Shown: positions 1 to 5,427 of the stretch, one piece after another | Layout of the letters: each line of letters begins with the position of its first letter | Numbering within the stretch: the stretch's first letter is position 1 | Source: Alphaproteobacteria bacterium | GTDB lineage: Bacteria; Pseudomonadota; Alphaproteobacteria; MED-G09 | Reading direction: 5' to 3' | Length of the DNA stretch: 6,452 nt | Assembly: GCA_018658685.1 (NCBI GenBank) | Contig: JABHUT010000055.1 | Coordinates: 1-6,452 of the forward strand | Notes under the pieces: model-generated | What the model was told of the DNA's origin: nothing | What the model saw: the letters and a program-made list of their open reading frames with translations, nothing else | The model's database searches: none | Translations under genes and position numbers: made by a program

Positions 1-845
1 ACATTAAAACCTTGTCTGGCACATGAGGGACATGAAATTATTGTAACTCCTCTAGAACGTAACCCAAGGCTTTTAAGAATATTATACCCAACATGGATTT
101 CTTCAACTGGATCAGCTGACAATGATACTCTTATAGTATCCCCAATTCCATCAAGCAGTAATTGACCAATTCCAATGGATGATTTTATTGAGCCAGTCAT
201 CAGGCCGCCAGCCTCAGTTACTCCAAGATGAAGTGGTGCCTTAGTAACCTTCGCTAATTGCTTATATGACTCCATAGTCAATAGAACGTCAGAAGCTTTC
301 ACTGAAATCTTATACTGATCGAAAGATTGATCTTGAAGAATTCTTTCATGCATTAATGCGCTCTCAACCATAGCTTCCGGGCAAGGACTACCATATTTTT
401 CTAAAATATTTTTTTCTAAAGAGCCAGCATTAACTCCAATACGAATTGAACAATTATTATCTTTGGCAGCACTAATAACCTCTTTTACTCTAGAAATATT
501 ACCTATATTTCCAGGATTAATCCTTAAGCAAGATGCACCTGCTTCTGCAGCTTCAATTGCTCTTTTATAATGAAAATGAATATCGGCAACTATTGGAACA
601 CTACAGTCAGGAATAATTTTCTTTAGAGCATTAGTGGAATCCTCATCAGGGCATGATATCCTTATTAAATCAGCACCTGCATCTTCCAATTGCTTAACCT
701 GATTTATGGTAGACGATACATCAGAGGTATCTGTGTTGGTCATAGATTGAACAGAAATTGGAGAGTCTCCACCTATATTTAAAGACCCAACAGAAATAAC
801 ATCGCTCTTTCGCCTTTCAATATTCCGCCAATAATAATTTTCCAT
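1..845 (-). CDS. ispG: 4-hydroxy-3-methylbut-2-enyl diphosphate synthase IspG, 3' end cut by window edge
   Basis: IspG (GcpE) is the cytosolic [4Fe-4S] enzyme that reductively converts MEcPP to HMBPP in the non-mevalonate isoprenoid pathway. The visible 281 residues read without a stop. They show the family motifs SVQSMTNTDT (31-40), PIVADIHFHY (84-93), LRINPGNIG (107-115), HLGVTEAG and GIGDTIRVSLSADPVEEI of the TIM-barrel domain. They end in ISCPSCARQ, which carries the first two cluster cysteines (Cys272, Cys275; Cys270/273 in E. coli). E. coli IspG has about 372 residues, so roughly 90 C-terminal residues with the remaining cluster ligands lie off the left edge. Start: ATG at 845 preceded by GGTGAG (853-858, 7-base spacing). 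An in-frame GTG at 857 would add only four residues. It lies 31 bases downstream of lysC on the same strand, so co-transcription is likely. Assignment is very secure from the motifs; the operon is inferred. Confidence 0.97.
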   Translation of the reverse strand, partial: MENYYWRNIERRKSDVISVGSLNIGGDSPISVQSMTNTDTSDVSSTINQVKQLEDAGADLIRISCPDEDSTNALKKIIPDCSVPIVADIHFHYKRAIEAAEAGASCLRINPGNIGNISRVKEVISAAKDNNCSIRIGVNAGSLEKNILEKYGSPCPEAMVESALMHERILQDQSFDQYKISVKASDVLLTMESYKQLAKVTKAPLHLGVTEAGGLMTGSIKSSIGIGQLLLDGIGDTIRVSLSADPVEEIHVGYNILKSLGLRSRGVTIISCPSCARQGFN

Positions 846-876
846 GTGCTTACTCACCGAATATTACATAACCTAA

Positions 877-2115
877 TTAATTAGTAGTATTTCCTAATTC
901 AAAATGATCGTGCAATGTATTTAATGCTTTTTCAGTAAGGCCCTTATTTATAAGTACTGAAATCTTGATCTCAGAAGTAGAAATAACGTCAATATTAATA
1001 TTATTTTGAGATAAGACTCTAAACATTTGGCTTGCAACACCTGCATTGCTTCTCATTCCCACTCCAACAATTGAGATTTTAGCGATGTTATTATCTACAA
1101 TTAATTCTTTATAGGATAGACTAGAAGATAAGCCTTCCATCAACTCTTTTGCTCTAGTAGATTCATCATTGGGGACTGTATAAGTTAAGTCTGTTGTTTT
1201 TCTATCATCAGAAATATTTTGTACAATCATATCTACATTAATACCATCATCAGCAAGTACACTCAGAATCTCAGCAGCCACTCCTGGCTTATCCTTAATA
1301 CCAGTAAGTGTTAATTTTGAATCATTTGTTGAAGCAGCAACTCCTGTTACAATCTTTTTATCCGCTATACTATCTTCAGGACAAACTAAAGTACCCTTTT
1401 TATCTTCGCCTATATCAGAAAAACTAGATAATACTCTCAAAACAACATCATTATTCATTGCAGTTTCTACAGAGCGTGTTTGTAAAACCTTTGCACCAAG
1501 AGAGGCCATCTCCAACATTTCTTCATATGAAATTTTGTCCAGTCTTTTGGCTGTTGGCACTTTATTTGGATCTGAAGTATAAACACCATCAACATCAGTA
1601 TAAATATCACAGAAATCAGCATCAATTGCAGCTGCAATAGCTACTGCAGAAGTATCAGAACCACCTCTTCCAAGAGTAGTTATTCTACCTTCGGAATTAA
1701 TACCTTGAAAACCAGGTATTACAATGACTTCATTTAATTCTAATAAATTAATAAGCTCTTTAGAGTGAATTGCCTCAATACGAGCTGATTTATGATCACC
1801 GCTTGTTACTATAGGAATCTGCCATCCAAGTCTTGATTGGGCTTTAATTCCTGAAGAGTTTAGTAAACCTGATAAAGCACCCGCACTAACCTGCTCTCCA
1901 CTAGAAATAACAACATCGTACTCAGAGTCCTGAAAACTACTTGATAATTCTTTTGTTAAGTTAATTAATCTATCTGTTTCTCCAGCCATAGCAGACAAAA
2001 CAACAACTATTTGATTACCTAAATCAACCTCAGATTTAACAATTTTGGCAACATGATTGATCCTTTCAACACTGCCAACTGATGTTCCTCCAAACTTCAA
2101 TACTATTCTAGACAT
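877..2115 (-). CDS. lysC: Aspartokinase (monofunctional, two ACT domains)
   Basis: Aspartokinase phosphorylates L-aspartate with ATP, the first step toward lysine (via diaminopimelate), threonine, methionine and isoleucine. The 412-residue length is usual for the monofunctional LysC of alphaproteobacteria. The amino-acid-kinase domain shows KFGGTSVGS (7-15), SAMAGETD (41-48), SSGEQVS (71-77), TTLGRGGSDTSA (146-157) and YTDVDGVYTSDP (172-183). Two ACT domains follow, with cores LTLTGIKDKPGVAAEIL (268-284) and ISIVGVGMRSNAGVASQMF (347-365); these normally mediate feedback inhibition by lysine and/or threonine. I chose ATG at 2115 because the protein then begins MSRIVLKFGG as in homologues and TTGGAG lies 6 bases upstream (2122-2127). 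An upstream in-frame TTG at 2154 would add 13 non-homologous residues and has no ribosome site. It is divergent from ubiG and just upstream of ispG. No lysine riboswitch fits in the 97-base leader region. Confidence 0.97.
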   Translation of the reverse strand: MSRIVLKFGGTSVGSVERINHVAKIVKSEVDLGNQIVVVLSAMAGETDRLINLTKELSSSFQDSEYDVVISSGEQVSAGALSGLLNSSGIKAQSRLGWQIPIVTSGDHKSARIEAIHSKELINLLELNEVIVIPGFQGINSEGRITTLGRGGSDTSAVAIAAAIDADFCDIYTDVDGVYTSDPNKVPTAKRLDKISYEEMLEMASLGAKVLQTRSVETAMNNDVVLRVLSSFSDIGEDKKGTLVCPEDSIADKKIVTGVAASTNDSKLTLTGIKDKPGVAAEILSVLADDGINVDMIVQNISDDRKTTDLTYTVPNDESTRAKELMEGLSSSLSYKELIVDNNIAKISIVGVGMRSNAGVASQMFRVLSQNNINIDVISTSEIKISVLINKGLTEKALNTLHDHFELGNTTN

Positions 2116-2121
2116 TTTATT

Positions 2122-2127
2122 CTCCAA
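2122..2127 (-). promoter_or_regulatory. Shine-Dalgarno of lysC
   Basis: TTGGAG on the minus strand sits 6 bases before the ATG at 2115. This settles the lysC start against the longer TTG-initiated reading frame that begins at 2154. Confidence 0.8.
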
Positions 2128-2149
2128 GATATTTAAATACCTGAAATTA

Positions 2150-2173
2150 TTCAAAAAATATAATATTTTTGAA
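2150..2173. repeat. Inverted repeat enclosing TATAAT in the lysC/ubiG divergent gap
   Basis: The arms TTCAAAAA (2150-2157) and TTTTTGAA (2166-2173) are perfect inverted copies around the 8-base loop ATATAATA. The loop contains a consensus -10 hexamer TATAAT reading toward ubiG (2159-2164). It also contains TATTAT reading toward lysC (2165 down to 2160). Placed as -10 elements these give start sites near 2171 and 2153, with leaders of about 40 bases for both genes. I see no good -35 hexamer at 16-18 bases for either direction. The site could be an operator or simply AT-rich promoter DNA; the repeat itself is certain, its function is inferred. Confidence 0.45.
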
Positions 2174-2212
2174 TTTTCTTATTGGGCGTGAGATATAGAT
2201 AGTGTATAGGCG

Positions 2213-2989
2213 ATGAAGGAGCAAGTATTAGTGAATAAAGAAAAGAAAATAAAAAACTCTACAATTGATCAAAACGAACATGACAAGTTCTATCAGATGG
2301 CTGAGGAATGGTGGGATCCCAATGGAAAATTTAAGACACTCCATAAATTTAATCCTGTAAGAATTGCTTTTATTAGAGAAAAAATAATTACTCACTTTAA
2401 AATTAACTCTTCAAATAAAAAACCTTTTAATAAAATAAAGCTTCTAGATGTTGGTTGTGGTGGCGGATTGTTATGTGAGCCTATGTCAAAATTAGGAGCT
2501 AATGTTACGGGTATAGATATTGTTGAAAAAAATATCAAAACGGCAGAAGCACATGCTGAAGTAAATCAACTTCCAATTAAATATTTAGTTAATACCGTTG
2601 AAGAATTAGCAGAGAAAAAAACTAAATATGACGTAATTTTAAATATGGAAGTAATTGAACATGTTTCAGATGTTAGTCTCTTTATAAGGTCATGCAGCGA
2701 CCTACTTTCAGAAAATGGAATCATGATTTTTGCGAGTCTCAATAGAACTCTTATATCTTATGGGCTAGCAATCATTGGAGTAGAATATATTCTAGGGTGG
2801 CTTCCAAAAGGGACACATGACTGGAATAAATTTATAACCCCAGACGAATTAAAAGTTTTATTTAAAAGTAACGAACTAAAAATTGATGAGCTTAGAGGAG
2901 TAAAGTATAATCCTATTTTTGATTCTTGGAAAATATCAGATGATTTATCTGTTAACTATATTGGTTTTTCAAAAAAGATTAATTCTTAA
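2213..2989 (+). CDS. ubiG: Ubiquinone biosynthesis O-methyltransferase UbiG
   Basis: UbiG is the SAM-dependent enzyme that performs both O-methylations of the ubiquinone head group, working at the inner membrane surface. The family signature MAEEWWDPNGKFKTLHKFNP spans residues 29-48. SAM motif I LLDVGCGGG is at 77-85, followed by the acidic end of strand 2 in GID (100-102), then MEVIEHV (145-151). The UbiG-specific membrane-contact insert runs from SLNRTLISYG to LPKGTHDW (about 175-204). At 258 residues the length is normal. Start is ambiguous: ATG at 2213 has only AGG two bases upstream, whereas an in-frame GTG at 2231 lies 9 bases behind a perfect AAGGAG (2216-2221) and would give 252 residues, losing nothing conserved. 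It is divergent from lysC, and its 3' end overlaps the convergent DUF1178 gene by 11 bases. Function is secure. Confidence 0.96.
   Translation: MKEQVLVNKEKKIKNSTIDQNEHDKFYQMAEEWWDPNGKFKTLHKFNPVRIAFIREKIITHFKINSSNKKPFNKIKLLDVGCGGGLLCEPMSKLGANVTGIDIVEKNIKTAEAHAEVNQLPIKYLVNTVEELAEKKTKYDVILNMEVIEHVSDVSLFIRSCSDLLSENGIMIFASLNRTLISYGLAIIGVEYILGWLPKGTHDWNKFITPDELKVLFKSNELKIDELRGVKYNPIFDSWKISDDLSVNYIGFSKKINS
2216..2221 (+). promoter_or_regulatory. Shine-Dalgarno-like AAGGAG inside the annotated ubiG start
   Basis: AAGGAG is the strongest ribosome-binding sequence near ubiG. It occupies codons 2-3 of the ATG-initiated frame and stands 9 bases before an in-frame GTG at 2231, suggesting that GTG is the true or an additional start. 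In the ATG reading it would encode Lys-Glu. Confidence 0.45.
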
Positions 2990-3398
2990 GTTTAGGATTT
3001 ATACCTGGTAGAGGCTCAACGTTAATGCCTTCTTCTATCAGTTCTACCGCATCATCAATTGAAGTTTCTCCATAAATTTCTCTTTCTTCCTTTTCCCCAT
3101 AATGAATTGCTCTAGCCTCATCCGCAAATTTATCTCCAACATAATCAAAATTACTCTCAACATGTTTACGAACTTTATTTAAAATCATTTCAACTTTATC
3201 TTTTTTTTGATTCAATCTATTAGTTTTTTGTTTCCCCGAAGAAATACGAGGGGCCATAATATCCTTTTTAATCTTTGTGGAAGAACATGTTAGACAAGAA
3301 ATGAGATTTTTTTTATTTTGTTTCTCAAAACTTTCAGAGTCTGAAAACCACGCCTCAAAGACATGGTCACTATCACATCTTAAGGAATATTTAATCAT
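2979..3398 (-). CDS. DUF1178 family protein, small Cys-containing, function unknown
   Basis: This 139-residue protein matches the DUF1178 family by its N-terminal pattern. It starts MIKYSLRCDSDHVFEAWF, with Cys8 and His12, continues to a SxxCxxC element (Cys35, Cys38), then KKDIMAPRI. The Cys/His spacing looks like a small zinc-ribbon-type metal site, but that is inference. The rest is charged and helical, including a Lys-rich stretch around 58-68, with no signal peptide or membrane segment. The ATG at 3398 lies inside the end of the upstream amidase gene (8-base overlap ATGATTAA). No Shine-Dalgarno is visible, so translation is probably coupled to the amidase. The 3' end overlaps convergent ubiG by 11 bases. 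The family is widely found beside grxC/amidase/ubiG in alphaproteobacteria, but no biochemical role is known to me. Confidence 0.92.
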   Translation of the reverse strand: MIKYSLRCDSDHVFEAWFSDSESFEKQNKKNLISCLTCSSTKIKKDIMAPRISSGKQKTNRLNQKKDKVEMILNKVRKHVESNFDYVGDKFADEARAIHYGEKEEREIYGETSIDDAVELIEEGINVEPLPGINPKLKN

Positions 3399-4218
3399 GA
3401 CAGTTGATTATATATGATTTATTTCCCTTTAATGAAGGGATTTTTAGACGAGCCATCTGAACCTCATCAAGATTTATTGTAAAATCTAACAACCCGGTTC
3501 CTTTTTTCTTTTCAGCAACTATTTTTCCCCAAGGATTAATTACTAAAGAATGACCATATGTTTTTCTGCCATTTTCATGTAATCCATTTTGCGCTGGTGC
3601 AACAACAAAAGATCCGGTTTCTATAGCCCTTGCCTTTAAAAGTGAATGCCAATGATCCTTGCCAGTATGAAAAGTAAAAGCTGATGGAACAAATAAAATT
3701 TCTGCTCCAGATAGCGCAAGATCTCTGTATAAATTAGGAAACCTTAAGTCATAGCAAATAGTTAAACCAAGTTTTCCAAAAGGCGTTTTCGATACAACAG
3801 CTTTATTACCAGCTTTATAGGTTTTGCTTTCTAAATATTTTTCAGTCTCAGAAATCTTAACATCAAATAAATGAATTTTATCATATCGGCTATGAATTTT
3901 ACCATCAGAGTCAATTAAAATTGTTCTGTTAGAGGCTTTATTTTTTCCAGCTTTAATGATCCAAGAGCCAAGATTTATCCAGAGATTTAATTCTTTTGCC
4001 AACGCTCTTAATTTTTTTAAAAAAATATCATCTTTTTCAGCAGTTATTTTTTTAAAAAGCCTAGAACTCTTTAGCTCCATGATATTTGTAGTTTCAGGCG
4101 TAGAGACAAAATTTACACCTTTATCAGCTGCCTTACGAATAAGGCTACCCAAAGTTTTAAATGACTCCCTTGGATTACGTCCTGTTTTTAATTGAATTAA
4201 AGAATATTTAGCTAACAC
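3391..4218 (-). CDS. Carbon-nitrogen hydrolase, Nit1-like (probable deaminated-glutathione amidase)
   Basis: A nitrilase-superfamily amidase of 275 residues, the usual length. The catalytic triad is visible: Glu42 in TPETT, Lys114 in YDKIHLFDV, and Cys155 in LGLTICYDLRFP. Downstream, PSAFTFHTGKDHWHSLLKAR (about 178-197), the AIET segment, and YGHSLVINPWG resemble Nit1/YbeM, which hydrolyses deaminated glutathione, more than the omega-amidase Nit2. Substrate is therefore probable, not proven. Start is GTG at 4218, which shares one base with the grxC stop codon (TAGTG). It is preceded by GGAAGGA (4224-4230) with 5-base spacing to AAGGA; no upstream ATG is available. The 3' end overlaps the DUF1178 start. 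Lying between glutaredoxin and DUF1178 in an overlapping operon supports a glutathione-related job. Two in-frame slippery-type heptamers occur at residues 65-69. Confidence 0.94.
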   Translation of the reverse strand: MLAKYSLIQLKTGRNPRESFKTLGSLIRKAADKGVNFVSTPETTNIMELKSSRLFKKITAEKDDIFLKKLRALAKELNLWINLGSWIIKAGKNKASNRTILIDSDGKIHSRYDKIHLFDVKISETEKYLESKTYKAGNKAVVSKTPFGKLGLTICYDLRFPNLYRDLALSGAEILFVPSAFTFHTGKDHWHSLLKARAIETGSFVVAPAQNGLHENGRKTYGHSLVINPWGKIVAEKKKGTGLLDFTINLDEVQMARLKIPSLKGNKSYIINCHD

Positions 4219-4475
4219 TAATGTCCTTCCAATAATTTGTTTAATTCCCCATTTCGATCTATTTCATATAAATCGTCATATCCACCCACATGTGTTTCGC
4301 CAATAAAAATTTGCGGAACTGAGCGTTTTCCTCCTGACCTCTGTAACATCTCTTCCATGACTTTAAAATCATTCCCAATATAAAGCTCATTGTACTCAAG
4401 ATTCTTCTGAGACAGTAAATCTTTTGCTTTAACGCAATATGGGCACATTGGTCCAGTATAAATATCTATTTTCAA
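4218..4475 (-). CDS. grxC: Glutaredoxin 3 (GrxC), dithiol class
   Basis: GrxC is a cytosolic glutathione-dependent oxidoreductase that reduces protein disulfides and glutathione mixed disulfides. The 85-residue thioredoxin-fold protein has the dithiol active site CPYC (Cys11, Cys14), the cis-proline motif SVPQIFI (52-58, Pro54) and the glutathione-binding GGYDDL (64-69). These are diagnostic and complete. It starts at TTG (4475): AGGAG lies 7 bases upstream (4483-4487), an in-frame stop occurs at 4494-4496, and no ATG lies between that stop and the CPYC motif except Met10, which is too late. It is the first gene of an operon with the amidase and DUF1178 genes, and its stop codon overlaps the amidase GTG by one base. 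It is divergent from the methyltransferase-like gene across 94 bases. Confidence 0.96.
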   Translation of the reverse strand: MKIDIYTGPMCPYCVKAKDLLSQKNLEYNELYIGNDFKVMEEMLQRSGGKRSVPQIFIGETHVGGYDDLYEIDRNGELNKLLEGH

Positions 4476-4482
4476 ATCTAAT

Positions 4483-4487
4483 CTCCT
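4483..4487 (-). promoter_or_regulatory. Shine-Dalgarno of grxC supporting a TTG start
   Basis: AGGAG on the minus strand is separated by 7 bases from the TTG at 4475. With an upstream in-frame stop and no ATG in between, it fixes the rare TTG start codon. Confidence 0.75.
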
Positions 4488-4511
4488 AATGATTTATATG
4501 ATATATAGTAA

Positions 4512-4517
4512 ATTATA
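4512..4517 (-). promoter_or_regulatory. Candidate -10 box for the grxC operon
   Basis: A consensus TATAAT reads toward grxC in the 94-base divergent gap. It would place transcription start near 4505 and a leader of about 30 bases, long enough to include the AGGAG. No convincing -35 is seen, and in such AT-rich DNA a chance match is likely. Several weaker -10-like hexamers face the other gene, none clearly better. Confidence 0.3.
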
Positions 4518-4569
4518 TTTAATAAAAACATTTAGTATTTAATTTTTAACCTAAACTGAGATATAAATA

Positions 4570-5406
4570 ATGATACATGATCGAAAATTAGCTCGTATTA
4601 AAAGAAAAAGGTCATTTAAAAATAAATCTGACTCAAAATTGTTTTTTAATGATTATTCTGAAGAAATGTTTGAAAGAATAGAGCTTGTTAAAAATACATT
4701 TAATGATGGGCTAGCGCTTGGTTTTAGAAATATAAAATTCACAAAGGCAAAAAATATTATCGCCCTGAGAAATGCTGAACTTAGCGTTTCAAAAAATACA
4801 GATTTAATTTGTGATGAAGAATATCTTCCAATTAAAAAATCAAGCCTCGATCTAATTATAAGTTTTTTCAATCTCCACGCCTCAAATGATATCCCTGGTA
4901 TCTTATTTCAAATAAACCAATCTCTTAAACCAAACGGTTTATTTATGGGATGTCTTTTTGTTGGGGATACTCTTAAGGAGCTAAGGTTTTGTCTTGCCAA
5001 GGCTGAGGAGGAAATATCTAACGGAGTTAGTCCAAGGATAAGTCCTTTTGCTGAATTACAAGATTTATCAAATCTCCTCCAAAGAGCGAATTTTAATTTA
5101 CCAGTAGCTGATATTGATAGGCACAGGGTCGTTTATGATAACCCTATAAAGTTAATGAAGGATTTAAGGGATATGGGAGAAACAAATATATTAAAAGAAA
5201 AACAAAAAAACTTTCTTAGAAAAGATATTTTGGAAAGAACAATAGAAATTTATAAAGATAATTTCTCTCTAGAAAATGAAAAAATATTTGCTACTTTTGA
5301 AATTGCTTGGATAATTGGCTGGAAATATCATGATAGCCAGCAGAAACCTTTAAAGCCTGGTTCTGGAGAAAAAAATCTTGAAGAAGCAATCAGCGAATTA
5401 GGCTAA
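4570..5406 (+). CDS. BioC/NDUFAF5-like methyltransferase-fold protein with eroded SAM motif I
   Basis: The 278-residue protein resembles the alphaproteobacterial class I SAM-methyltransferase-like family related to NDUFAF5, the human complex I factor that hydroxylates an arginine of NDUFS7. Signs are the N-terminal MIHDRKLARIKRKR, the core segment from SLDLIISFFNLH to NQSLKPNGLFMGCLF (about 92-130), and the C-terminal HDSQQKPLKPGSGE. The glycine-rich motif I position reads DGLALGFRN (46-54) and lacks the usual GxGxG, so SAM binding may be altered. A role on NuoB, the bacterial NDUFS7 counterpart, is inference only. Start ATG at 4570 has only a weak GAG 9 bases upstream. It is divergent from grxC and overlaps the 3' end of convergent lysK by 9 bases. 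Family placement fairly sure, activity unknown. Confidence 0.85.
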   Translation: MIHDRKLARIKRKRSFKNKSDSKLFFNDYSEEMFERIELVKNTFNDGLALGFRNIKFTKAKNIIALRNAELSVSKNTDLICDEEYLPIKKSSLDLIISFFNLHASNDIPGILFQINQSLKPNGLFMGCLFVGDTLKELRFCLAKAEEEISNGVSPRISPFAELQDLSNLLQRANFNLPVADIDRHRVVYDNPIKLMKDLRDMGETNILKEKQKNFLRKDILERTIEIYKDNFSLENEKIFATFEIAWIIGWKYHDSQQKPLKPGSGEKNLEEAISELG

Positions 5407-5427
5407 CTCTTTATTTATAGCCTTATT
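5396..5427. terminator. Possible hairpin over the convergent stop codons
   Basis: AGGCTA (5400-5405) pairs with TAGCCT (5418-5423) across a 12-base loop. After one T-T mismatch, three A-T pairs extend the stem to 5396/5427. It sits on both stop codons of the tail-to-tail genes, where a shared two-way terminator would be expected. No strong T tract follows on either strand, so termination is only a suggestion. Confidence 0.3.

Noticed and set aside
873..884. 12-base palindrome CTAATTAATTAG at the lysC stop
   Set aside because: Made almost wholly of A and T around a TAA stop; expected by chance in this composition and not followed by a terminator-like tract.
1458..1640. Plus-strand open frame opposite aspartokinase
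   Set aside because: Low-complexity His/Gln-rich antisense shadow with no homology features or ribosome site.
2116..2154. N-terminal extension of aspartokinase from a TTG at 2154
   Set aside because: The added 13 residues are not aspartokinase sequence, there is no ribosome site, and the extension runs through the inverted repeat. ATG at 2115 has TTGGAG and begins at the usual MSRIVLKFGG.
2116..2212. Lysine riboswitch upstream of lysC
   Set aside because: The gap is 97 bases, well short of the roughly 170-base lysine aptamer, and no multi-helix G-rich core is visible.
3956..4195. Plus-strand open frame opposite the amidase
   Set aside because: Antisense shadow of a well-conserved nitrilase-family gene; no family signature.
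4653..4871. Minus-strand open frame opposite the methyltransferase-like gene
   Set aside because: Antisense shadow; hydrophobic and Ser/Phe-rich composition results from reading AT-rich coding DNA backwards.
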